Shown here piece by piece: positions 21,594-30,574 of a stretch of DNA of 64,000 nt (its first letter is position 1; every line of letters begins with the position of its first letter). The notes below the pieces were generated by a model, which ran no database searches, was not told the origin of the DNA, and was given only the letters and a program-made list of their open reading frames with translations. The position numbers were made by a program, and so were the translations under genes. The stretch covers positions 21,663,501 through 21,727,500 of the forward strand of contig NC_079878.1 in the NCBI RefSeq assembly GCF_029227915.1, in the 5' to 3' direction. The DNA comes from Hydractinia symbiolongicarpus (Eukaryota > Cnidaria > Hydrozoa > Anthoathecata > Hydractiniidae).

Positions 21594-22458
21594 CATTGTA
21601 TGAGCAGGAGAACTTTGCTTTATCATCTTTATTTACACAGAAAAAAAATTATTCGAAATTCAAACCGAGATTGTTGTTACACATTTTGTTGATCTTATGT
21701 GGAGATGTGGAGACATGTCCTGGTCCTAATCCATGTATGGAGAATTTGACAAAAAAAAAAGGAATACGCATAATTCATCAAAATATCAGAGGTTTATTAC
21801 AAAGTTTTGAAAAAATCCAATCGTTTTTTGGTTTGTATAAAAACGTAGATTTAACACTATCCGAAACACATATTCATTCTCACAGTTTTAACGATGACGA
21901 TAGTTTGTATCAAATTCTGGGGTACAAGTTCATTAAAAGAACAGAACAAATGGTACCCACGGTGGTGTTGCCATGTATATATCAGATAAAATCAGTTGGA
22001 AACGAAGAAAAGATCTTGAAAGAGATGAAGTTGAAGGTATCATTATAGAAATATTCCAGAAAAAGTCAAAAAGTTTCTTAGTTGGGAGTTTTTACAGACC
22101 CCCGGATGGGTCAAATTATCTTCACGCACATTTTAACAACATTTTCGATGATATGTTAACTCTCATTAACAGTACAAATCTTGAGACAATAATCCTTCAA
22201 TGTTAACTACGGAAATAAAAATGTATGCAGAGAATTAAAAGACTTTATTACTTTGCACGGTTTTGCACATCAATTGATAACTAAACCTACTCGAGTGACT
22301 GAAGATACAAGTACTATAATTTACATTATTTTAACTAACAACAAAAGTTTAATATCTACGGTTGATGTAGCACCATTAGATTTCAGCGATGACATGATAG
22401 GATGCGTGCGTAAAATGAATCACGTTAAATACCAATTTAAAACTATTACATGTCGTAA
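21594..22458 (+). pseudogene. LINE X endonuclease domain with degenerate 2A-like N-terminus
   Basis: The N-terminus has the hydrophobic LLLHILLILC followed by GDVETCPGP (21701-21727), the 2A skipping motif with Cys in place of the conserved Asn. Then IRIIHQNIRGLLQSFEKI (first endonuclease motif), LTLSETHI (catalytic Glu), a frame change near 21950, IIIEIFQKKSKSFLVGSFYR with PPDGSNY, and AHQLITKPTRVTEDTSTIIY. The terminal SDH motif appears as SDD. It stops being LINE at 22458, where the Ngaro-type element starts. The function in intact copies is nicking target DNA for target-primed reverse transcription. Confidence 0.8.
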
Positions 22459-22632
22459 GCGCTGTTTCCGACGTTCTGCGATAAGTCGGGAACAAAGTTT
22501 CTTTTCGGATTCGGCACTACAATGTAACCCGATTTTTCGGGTTATGCGCATGCGCATGAGAATAGTATAAATGCACGTGTTGTATCCTCGGCCAAGCCTC
22601 TGTCTTTGGTCGCGTGGAAAGCATCGCAAACT
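22459..22632 (+). repeat. Ngaro repeat A1
   Basis: Begins GCGCTGTTTCCGACG and ends AGCATCGCAAACT. It contains a potential hairpin ACCCGATTTTTCGGGTT and the alternating string ATGCGCATGCGCAT. The TATAAATG near 22567 could be a core promoter. A2 is the matching copy at the other end. Confidence 0.9.
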
Positions 22633-22641
22633 ATAAACAGC

Positions 22642-23330
22642 ATGTCGAATCCTGAAGAACTCGATACACGTATCTAACAGCTGGTGGAAGATACACTTCA
22701 ACGTCACCAAGAGCAAACATTGGCAGCTGCTACCTCTGTTGCTGAAACAATTGCTTCACGTTTCTTAGACAGCCAACAGTCACAGATTGATAAAGCGTTG
22801 GAATCTCAAAAGAAATTGGCCAGCGTCAATCTAAAAGGCAAAGGAAATCAACACCAATTTAACTTTTGCCAAAACGTTATGGACAAATTCGACAAGGCAG
22901 CGGACAGTTTGGCGGATAAGGACATCGAAAAAGCGCAAAAATTGCTTTCTGAAGGTAAGACCTTAGTTGAGAAACGTATTAAACTCATTAAGTTGGCAGA
23001 CAGAGAAGATTGGGCAACGGTTAATGAATATTTAAGTAACGACTTAGCGTCTCAGCCAATGCTAAAAGCGAAAAGCGTAGAAAATTAAAGCAACGCACTT
23101 TTCCCCAACGAATGAACTTTGATCGTAGTAGACCAGCATCCCAATTTCAAACGTATTTTGGCCCAAGGTATTCTGGAACAAGAGAAAGTCCTCGCCTAAG
23201 CGAAAACATTGTATGCTGGGGCTGTGGTAGACTGGGTCATTATTCCGCACGTTGTCCTTTTTCACGAAGCAACAATACGATGGTACCACAAGTCACTCAT
23301 AACGAATTGAAAAGAGACAAACAATTTTAG
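22642..23330 (+). pseudogene. Ngaro gag-like ORF with CCHC knuckle
   Basis: It starts MSNPEELDTRI with a TAA at codon 12, then a long helical block (LVEDTLQRHQEQTLAAATSV, LLSEGKTLVEKRIKLI, DREDWATVNEYLSNDLAS). A frame change near 23055 leads into EKRRKLKQRTFPQRMNFDRS and then CWGCGRLGHYSARCP, an intact C-x2-C-x4-H-x4-C knuckle. It resembles the first ORF of DIRS/Ngaro elements. One nonsense codon and one frameshift make it non-functional. Confidence 0.75.
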
Positions 23331-23413
23331 TTTTCGAATCTACTTTTTGAGTTTAACACGTTTTTAATTTAATGTAATTCTTTGCGTTTTTACTTGTTTT
23401 AGAACATTCTGTA

Positions 23414-25260
23414 GTGGGAAAACTTCGACAAAATTTAAGATTCTGGCAGGATGAGCTTGATACGTCACCTTTCGTTTTAAGTATGATAAAGCATGGCTAT
23501 CGCCTACCTTTTAACCTTCAACCGCCATCGTTTGCCGCTAAGAACAATGCCTCGAGTCTAAAACATAAAGAGTTTGTAGCGCATAGTATTAAGCAACTTT
23601 TAAAAGACGGTTGTATCGAAGAGGTTTCCAACGTTCCATATTGTTGCAATCCGCTTACAGTAGCAGAAGGAAATAAATTACGATTGGTTTTAGATTTAAG
23701 ACATGTGAACGATTACTTAACTTTTCTAAAATTTAAATACGAAGATTTAAAAATCGTATCACAGCATCTTGAAACAGATTATTACTTCTCAACGTTTGAT
23801 TTAAAACATGGCTACCATCACATTCCCATTCATGAGCATGATCGAAAGTATTTAGGATTTTCCTGGACTTTTCCAGATAACACGGTCAAATATTATCAAT
23901 TTCTCGTTTTACCATTCGGTCTGGCTAGCGCTTGTTACGCGTTTACAAAATGACAAGACCTTTGTTAACAAAATGGCGAAAGGACGGTATAAGATGTACT
24001 ATGTATTTAGATAATGGTATTTTTGGTTCAAAATTATTAGAGACAACAAAAAAGCATTCTGCGATTATTCAAAACGATTTAGCAAGAGCAGGACTCACCA
24101 TTAATCTAGAAAAATCAAAGTTTGAGCCTCGTAAAACTGGCAAATGGCTCGGCTTTAACATCGATACCCGCACTAGCAAATTTTACGTTCCATCTGAAAA
24201 ACTAAGTAAACTTTTCTCACTTGTGAAATTAGCATTAAACAGCGATCGTGTAAGCGCAAAATATATCTCAAAAAATTGCCGGACGAATTATCTCAATGAC
24301 TTTAGCTATTGGCCCTTTAACAAGACTTTTTACAAGGCACATGTACCGCTTTATAGAATCTCGTATAACTTGGCAAAAATTAGAAACGTTAGATGAATTT
24401 TCAAAGTCAGATCTTCTTTTTTGGTACAGAAACCTCTTCAACACAAACGGTTATCAAATAAAAAAGAACACCTTAACAACCAAGGTTATTTACTCCGACG
24501 CCAGTGACAGTGGTTATGGGGGTTATATTGTGCAACGGTTGGGAGATATTATCGCCAGGGGAAATTTTACTGCGGAAGAAAGACGTACAAGTTCTACTTA
24601 CCGGGAACTTTTAGCTGTTAAACTTAATGGTTTTCCGATAATGTTAATGTCACTCGAATTATAGAAGTAGGCAGCAGGAGACCGCATTTACAAAAACTCG
24701 CTTTAGAAATTTTTGATGCTTCAATGATTTATAATATCAAATTACAATCGTCATGGATCCCGAGGGAGGCAAATAACAAAGCAGATTTTTTATCAAAAAT
24801 AATTGATTCCGACAACTGGGGGATAGATTACGAATCATTTAATTACATTCAACAGAAGTTTGGCATTTTTACAGTCGATCGTTTCGCCGATGACATAAAT
24901 AAGAAAATTAACAACTTTAACTCAAAATATTTTTGTCAGAATTCGCGTGGTGTTAGTTAACGCGTTCACTTACAATTGGTTCGGTGATTTTAAATGGTTG
25001 TGCCCCCCTATTTTGTTAGTGGGCGATGTTCTAAATCATCTAAAACTTTGTAACGGTCGAGGCGTTCTATTAGTCCCTCTGTGGCAATCATCATATTTCT
25101 GGCCATTGTTAACTCCGAACAGAATCTATTTTTACGAATTTGTAAAAGATTACTTGTTATTAGATCCTTATTTTTATAATTATACCGCCAGTAAAACCGT
25201 ATTTGAAGGCTTTGCTAAGTTTAAATCTTTAGCTTTGTTAGTGGAATTTAATACAGATTA
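23414..25260 (+). pseudogene. Ngaro RT-RNase H polyprotein relic
   Basis: RT runs from about 23414: GKLRQNLRFWQDELDTSPFV, LRLVLDLRHVNDYL, FSTFDLKHGYHHIPIHEHD (motif A Asp present), LPFGLASACYAFTK, a frame loss at about 23950, then TMYLDNGIFGSK, where the motif C YxDD has become YLDN. A further frame change occurs near 24280. RNase H: KVIYSDASDSGYGGYIV and SSTYRELLAVK. The stop at 24662 is followed by SSWIPREANNKADFLSK, a hallmark of DIRS/Ngaro proteins, and LCPPILLVGDVLNHL with LLVPLWQSSYFWPLL. The YLDN change alone would abolish polymerase activity. Confidence 0.85.
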
Positions 25261-25261
25261 A

Positions 25262-25510
25262 AAAATCAACTTTTGTTATTTTCTCTGTAACGAATTTGAC
25301 ACAAAGACAACTGCCGCACGGGTGAAAAACGCCTTAGCAGACTTATGTATATTACTTAACCGCCGAACGGGCGTATGTCTTAAATCGCCGGACGGGCGTA
25401 TGTCTTAAATCGCCGGACGGGCGTGTGCATTAAATTAGCCAGAACCACTAAAGGTTAGGTTTTCTAAAAAATCATATATAGGAGGCTTATTTACATTCTT
25501 TTATTCTTAA
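25262..25510 (+). repeat. GC-rich tandem repeats between the RT and recombinase ORFs
   Basis: Three tandem units of about 25-27 bp (about 25359-25428), each with CGCCGGACGGGCGT (first copy CGCCGAACGGGCGT) separated by ATGTCTTAAAT. Each GC core can fold into a short hairpin. The surroundings are AT-rich, so the block stands out. No open frame crosses it. Confidence 0.7.
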
Positions 25511-25512
25511 CA

Positions 25513-26504
25513 GATCACATCAATGTTGGTATTTGGGAAAAACTAGACGCGATACAAAACACTGCACTTAAGTCAAAAGCAGCAAATTTACCACAACTTT
25601 TACAAGCGGCTTACGCGAAGGAAACGATTATTAAATACAAAAGAGCTTGGCAAAAGTGGGTAGATTGGAGCTCTAAATATACTGAGGTCAACCATTGTCC
25701 TGCCGACCCATTTTTCGTATGTATTTATTTTAACGACTTGGTTATGGAAGGATGTTCAATAAGTACAATAATTTCGGCACTTTGTGGAATACGCTAGGGA
25801 CACATTAATGCAGGTTTTTTTGTCGCCAACAGACCACTCAATTGTTAAATTAGCCTTTGCAGGCGCAAAACGATTGTCGGTAAAACGTGCAATAAGAAAG
25901 AGCCGTTCACAGTGGACATAATTAAAGAGATAATTGCATATTATGGAGAAAGTTCAAACTTCATGCACATGAGGTTTATAGTGTTATGCATGTTAGGATT
26001 CGCAGGATTCTTTCGCATTGGCGAATTATTAGCCTTAAAAGTTATCAACAAGATTCATTTAAAATTAGCGTTAAAAAATCCAAAACGGATCAGCTAAGAG
26101 AAGGTCATATTGTGTACATAGCTCACACTGGTAATTCCACATGTCCAGTAACCTGGTTACGAAAGTATCTGTGTATGACTAATTTGAAATTTCAGCCGGA
26201 TTCTTATTTAATTTGTCGTTTGGCGAAAACAAAGACAGGCCACAATGTGTTAGGGCATCTTTCTATATCCTACGAAAGCGCCAGAAAAACATTTCACAAA
26301 CATTTGAATACAATTCAAAAAGTACCGGAAAATTTTGGGTTACATTCTTTACGCTCAGGTGGAGCTAGTGCTGCTGCAAATAACGGCGTCACTGACAGAA
26401 TGATAAGTAAACACGGCAGGTGGTCATCAAGTTCCAGTAGGGACGGATACATAAAAGATAGCAAATCTCAACGACTCTCTGTAAGCAAAGATTTAGGATT
26501 GTAA
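25513..26504 (+). pseudogene. Ngaro tyrosine recombinase relic
   Basis: The N-terminal SAM-like part is readable from about 25513 (WEKLDAIQNTALKSKAANLP, YKRAWQKWVDWSSKY) with a stop near 25795 and damage to 25900. From 25912: IIKEIIAYYGESSNFMHMRF and GFFRIGELLALK (first catalytic Arg), a frame change near 26040, then 25986-26504 with ISVKKSKTDQLREG, NFGLHSLRSGGASAAANNGV (His-x2-Arg), SKHGRWSS (His) and RDGYIKDS (nucleophilic Tyr). The enzyme integrates a circular DNA intermediate. The catalytic residues are all present but the frame is broken in at least two places. Confidence 0.85.
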
Positions 26505-26532
26505 CAAAAATTGGTCCTCTTTTAACTCTCCT

Positions 26533-26605
26533 ACCAATATAACAAGTTACTCCTATACTGTTGTTTTTTCTGTTCTAATTTATTGTTAGGAAGATGGGAA
26601 AAGAA
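26533..26605 (+). repeat. Ngaro repeat B1
   Basis: ACCAATATAACAAGTTACTC to GGGAAAAGAA, directly abutting A2. Its partner B2 is at 30501-30574 with a few differences (CCTATACTG versus CCAATACTG). Confidence 0.85.
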
Positions 26606-26779
26606 GCGCTGTTTCCGACGTTCTGCGATAAGTCGGGAACAAAGTTTCTTTTCGGATTCTGCACTACAATGTAACCCGATTTTTCGGGTTATGCGCATGC
26701 GCATGAGAATAGTATAAATGCACGTGTTGTATCCTCGGCCAAGCCTCGGTCTTTGGTCGCGTGGAAAGCATCGCAAACT
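26606..26779 (+). repeat. Ngaro repeat A2
   Basis: 174 bp, matching A1 except for GATTCTGC versus GATTCGGC and CCTCGGTC versus CCTCTGTC. The near identity suggests a fairly recent insertion, at odds with the several frameshifts in the internal ORFs unless this copy was mobilised in trans. Confidence 0.9.
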
Positions 26780-26849
26780 TTAACTGTCATTAATATTAAT
26801 TGATGCAATTTTCGTTTTATGTACCGCACCGGCGCAAATAATCAAGAAA

Positions 26850-29800
26850 CCAGGTGAAAACAAGCATGATTTTTATTGCAATGACTTCAAAGATGGCGGA
26901 CGTCTTTCCGCTAACGGAAAACAGCTAATCACGAAACCAAGAGTTACATTCTTAAGTTATTTGTACGTCTATAAACGTTGAATCACATATGAACTTTGCG
27001 AATTGATAACACATTGGGACAAGTTATGGCTGCAACAAATACGCCGTTAGTGATCAACACAGACGCCACCGGGAACGATGCGCAAATGAACAATCTGACG
27101 ATAACTATGAGAAATTCATGTATACGATGCAAAAGAACTTTCAAGACGAGCAAAGGACTCTTGGTTCATTTGAAAGCTTGCAAAAGAAAAGAGGTATCAT
27201 TAGTAGACAACTCACCGACGCAAACACCGAAGGAAGAAACTTTATTTAAATTTAAGTGGAATGAGGTAGAAGGCGAAAAAGTTAGCAAAGATCTCGACAT
27301 GATTTATAATGAGATTGTGTTTTGGAAAAAGAATTTGTTTATACTACCATCAGGTAACGCTGGAAAGTCTTATATTAGGGAACTCACTCGTCTAGTTAAT
27401 GCTTGGAACAATAGTTCACCTCTTCGCAGTATTGCAATGAAAGCGATCCATGTTATGCCAGCCTTGCTACTACAGAAACCAAGTAAAAAATCAAAAGCGA
27501 AAGACCATCAACTAGCTCTCGAAAAGCGATTGAAAATGTGGCACGAAGGAAACTTCTTGGAACTTTATACAGAATGTTTAACTATACAAAGCCGTATGAC
27601 GAACGCATATGCAAAGAGAGATATATCGGCGATATCTAAAAAGTTTAAACTATTCATGCAGAAAGGAGACGTCAACTCAGCAATGCGATTATTATCTAAT
27701 AGTATGCAGAATGGAATTCTTCCGTTAAATGACGAGACCTTGATGCTGTTAGAACAGAAGCACCCGAATGCACAAGAGGTATGTGGGGATGATGAAATCT
27801 TACTCAATTTTCCGTTACAGAGAATACACCCCATTGCCTATGACGTCATTGACGAAGACCTTGTATTGGATGTTGCTGCTCACACGAAAGGAGGATCTGG
27901 ACCATCGGGTCTAGACGGCGATGGATGGAGGAGAATATTATGCTCTTCTTCGTTTGGTACTACGAACTCAGATTTGCGGAAGGCTATTGTTGATATGATA
28001 AAGAAATTGTGCACGGAGAAGATAACTGACTCAGAGGGTGGTGGTGATTGTTTGGAAGCTTTTGTGGCATGCCGTATGATCCCTTTGAATAAGAATCCTG
28101 GTTTGAGGCCCATTGGGGTAGGAGAGGTTTTGAGACGAATTGCTGGGAAGGTAGTTATGCGTGTAGCTAAAAAGGACATCATGGAATCAACTGGGTCTTT
28201 ACAAGTCTGTGCTGGACAGGACGCGGGTGCAGAGGCGGCAATTCATGCTATGCATGATATTTACGAGAATGAAGAAACAGAAGCGGTGCTACTGATCGAT
28301 GCTGAGAATGCATTTAATTCTATCAATCGGAAGGCGATGCTACATAATATTGCAGTCCTTTGTCCTCTTATTTCTACTTTCATGGAAAATTGTTACAATG
28401 TTCCGGCACGTTTGTTTGTTATTGGGGGTAAAGAACTGTCATCAAAGGAAGGGACTACTCAAGGTGATCCGACCTCTATGGCGGCATACGCAATTGGAGT
28501 TTCGCCTCTTCTTAGAATTCTTCTTGATTTTATGAACACTAGTGGTAACAATACGGCAAAACATGTTGCATTTGCGGATGATTTCACTGTAGCTGGTAAA
28601 TTGTCAGAGATAAAGAGCTATTGGGAAAAATTGACTTCGATTGGGCCGAAATTTGGTTACTTTCCGAAGGCTGACAAGTCTTATTTGATTGTCAAAGCAA
28701 GATATATAGAAAGCGCAAACGAAATTTTTAAAGAGATGCATGTGAAAATAACGTCATCGGGTCAAAGACACCTTGGAGCTGTCATTGGAGATATCAATTA
28801 CAAAAACCAATATGTGAATAGTAAAATTCAAGATCTTTCGAATCAACTCCAGCTACTTTCACAGATTGCTGTTATGGAACCACAGTCTGCATTTACTGCC
28901 TTCAACGCTGGTTTCAAATCGAAATTTACGTATTTGATGAGAACTATACCAAATATTTCGAAAAATTTACAACCAATCGAAGATATCATACGTAACGAAT
29001 TTCTTCCAGCAATTACCGGAGGACATTGCTGCTCAAACGCTGAAAGGGATCTCCTATCCTTACCGATTCGTCTGGGTGGCTTGGGAATCACTAATTTCGT
29101 GAATGAAAGCGACTTTGAGTATGACAACTCTCGTTCCATCACTGCTTCACTTTCCAAAGCCATTTACGAGCAAGTGGACAAATCTATCTGCGAGATTGAA
29201 AAACGTCATTTGAAGAATCAAATCAAGGACTCTCGCAACAAACGTCATGAGGACAGATTAACAGATGTTAAAAAAAACTTAGACGAAAAACAATTACGAT
29301 TAAACGACATATGCAGTGAGAAAGGTTGCTCCAACTGGTTGACAGTATTGCCATATGCTGAACACGGATTTGATCTCAACAAGCAGCAGTTTTGGGATGG
29401 AATAAAGCTCCGTTATAACTGGCCTGTTGAAGGATTACCGACGCATTGTGTTTGTGGGTCGACATTTGACATTCAACATTGTTTGAGTTGTAAGAAAGGT
29501 GGGTTTGTCACGCTTCGACACAACAACATACGTGACATAACGGCATCCATGTTAGGTGAGGTTTGTAAGGATGTGGCAATTGAGCCTTCGCTAATTGGGT
29601 TGACTGGCGAAACTTTTGATTTAGAATCTGTGAAAAAGGGGGATGATGTAAGAACGGATGTACGTGCTCGGGGATTTTGGACGAAGGGTCAACAAGCATT
29701 TTTCGACGTAAGGGTTTTTGATCCCAACGCTTCGAGACACTTCAGCATACTCTCCAACAATGCTATGCAAAGAATGAGGCGGAGAAGAAAAGGCAATACA

Positions 29801-30231
29801 ACACTCGCATCAACAAAGTTGATAACGGGACATTCACGCCACTGGTATTTTCTCTTTACGGAGGAATGGGAAGAGAGTGTGCGACTTTTTACAAGCGTCT
29901 CAGAAATGATCGCCGAAAAACGTAAAATAAATATTTCTGTTGCATCATCTTGGGTCAGAACTAAGATTTGTTTTGCTTTAATTCATGCTTGTTTGCTTTG
30001 TTTGAGAGGTTCGAGAGGGATTTATAAAAGAATCGAAATGGGGGATGATATTGTTTTGAGTGAGTTGTCAAGTTGTATCAAGTAGTTCGGTTGTACCAAG
30101 TTAATGAACTGTTAAATCTATATCTAATTTATTTTGTTTATTATGTTTGTTAAATGCTTTTGTATTGAAGTAACAATTTTTAGATTGTAAAATAAATTTA
30201 TTGTCTTTGAAAAAAAAAAAAAAAAAATTAT
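26850..30231 (+). mobile_element. HERO-type (R2-like) LINE, apparently full length and young
   Basis: Flanked by a perfect 13-bp target-site duplication AATAATCAAGAAA at 26837-26849 and 30232-30244. It has a 176-bp 5' UTR, one long ORF (27026-30085) and a 3' UTR ending in AATAAATTTATTG and a run of about 18 A at 30210-30227. It sits between repeats A2 and B2 of the Ngaro-type element. Confidence 0.9.
27026..30085 (+). CDS. HERO-type RT and restriction-like endonuclease polyprotein, intact
   Basis: 1019 codons from the first ATG in frame (27026) to TAG; the frame is open further upstream to 26996 but only with a TTG. Domains: a C2H2 finger CIRCKRTFKTSKGLLVHLKA near residue 30; RT from about 260 to 620 with ACRMIPLNKNPGLRPIGVGE, AVLLIDAENAFNSINR (motif A Asp), EGTTQGDPTSMAAYA (motif B) and VAFADDFTVAG (motif C FADD). 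Then comes the C-terminal finger CVCGSTFDIQHCLSCKKGGF and the endonuclease block RHNNIRDITASMLG, KGDDVRTDVRARGFW, QAFFDVRVFDPNA, the PD-D/E-x-K-type nuclease of R2/HERO elements. This enzyme nicks target DNA and primes reverse transcription of its own RNA in the nucleus. No stop or frameshift is seen. A 5-codon upstream ORF starts at 26989, before the element. Confidence 0.92.
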   Translation: MAATNTPLVINTDATGNDAQMNNLTITMRNSCIRCKRTFKTSKGLLVHLKACKRKEVSLVDNSPTQTPKEETLFKFKWNEVEGEKVSKDLDMIYNEIVFWKKNLFILPSGNAGKSYIRELTRLVNAWNNSSPLRSIAMKAIHVMPALLLQKPSKKSKAKDHQLALEKRLKMWHEGNFLELYTECLTIQSRMTNAYAKRDISAISKKFKLFMQKGDVNSAMRLLSNSMQNGILPLNDETLMLLEQKHPNAQEVCGDDEILLNFPLQRIHPIAYDVIDEDLVLDVAAHTKGGSGPSGLDGDGWRRILCSSSFGTTNSDLRKAIVDMIKKLCTEKITDSEGGGDCLEAFVACRMIPLNKNPGLRPIGVGEVLRRIAGKVVMRVAKKDIMESTGSLQVCAGQDAGAEAAIHAMHDIYENEETEAVLLIDAENAFNSINRKAMLHNIAVLCPLISTFMENCYNVPARLFVIGGKELSSKEGTTQGDPTSMAAYAIGVSPLLRILLDFMNTSGNNTAKHVAFADDFTVAGKLSEIKSYWEKLTSIGPKFGYFPKADKSYLIVKARYIESANEIFKEMHVKITSSGQRHLGAVIGDINYKNQYVNSKIQDLSNQLQLLSQIAVMEPQSAFTAFNAGFKSKFTYLMRTIPNISKNLQPIEDIIRNEFLPAITGGHCCSNAERDLLSLPIRLGGLGITNFVNESDFEYDNSRSITASLSKAIYEQVDKSICEIEKRHLKNQIKDSRNKRHEDRLTDVKKNLDEKQLRLNDICSEKGCSNWLTVLPYAEHGFDLNKQQFWDGIKLRYNWPVEGLPTHCVCGSTFDIQHCLSCKKGGFVTLRHNNIRDITASMLGEVCKDVAIEPSLIGLTGETFDLESVKKGDDVRTDVRARGFWTKGQQAFFDVRVFDPNASRHFSILSNNAMQRMRRRRKGNTTLASTKLITGHSRHWYFLFTEEWEESVRLFTSVSEMIAEKRKINISVASSWVRTKICFALIHACLLCLRGSRGIYKRIEMGDDIVLSELSSCIK

Positions 30232-30244
30232 AATAATCAAGAAA

Positions 30245-30500
30245 ATGTCGGCGTGAAGAAGAACAGACGGACATCGACAACTGTAAAGTGACCAGCTTCA
30301 CGGTTTTCTTTCTTGGAAAATACGCACAAAAGATGCAATCCACATTTGGCCGTGGATACCGAGAAAGTTTTTAATCCAGTTGCTGGTCACAAGTCGGTCG
30401 ATGTCAAGTGCAAAGATCTGTGATGAATATGAAATATGTTTTATAAAATATGTCATGCGATGTACCACTCTACCAACCTACCAATATACCAATCAATATA
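30245..30500 (+). other. Ngaro sequence between A2 and B2, distal part
   Basis: Continuation of the Ngaro 3' region after the HERO insertion (the proximal part is 26780-26836). No coding family is seen. In Ngaro elements this space can be short; here it adds up to about 310 bp. Confidence 0.6.
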
Positions 30501-30574
30501 ACCAATATAACAAGTTACTCCAATACTGTTGTTTTTTTCTGTTCTAATTTATTGTTAGGAAGATGTGAAAAGAA
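30501..30574 (+). repeat. Ngaro repeat B2, right end of the element
   Basis: ACCAATATAACAAGTTACTC to TGAAAAGAA. LINE X coding resumes at the next base (TTATTC), in frame with 22458, which fixes the boundary. Confidence 0.85.

Larger units (their letters stand above)
22459..30574 (+). mobile_element. Ngaro-type (DIRS superfamily) tyrosine-recombinase retrotransposon
   Basis: It has split direct repeats in the Ngaro order A1 - internal - B1 - A2 - B2. A1 is 22459-22632 and A2 26606-26779 (174 bp each, I count 2 differences). B1 is 26533-26605 and B2 30501-30574. Internal genes in order are gag-like, zinc knuckle, RT-RNase H and tyrosine recombinase. It sits in LINE X at a shared AA dinucleotide (CGT-AA-TTATTC) with no target duplication, as expected for recombinase-mediated insertion. 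A HERO-type LINE lies between A2 and B2. Without it the element is about 4.7 kb. Confidence 0.9.

Noticed and set aside
25359-25428. CRISPR-like array
   Set aside because: Three short GC repeats with near-identical AT spacers in a eukaryotic retroelement; spacers are not unique and there are no cas genes.
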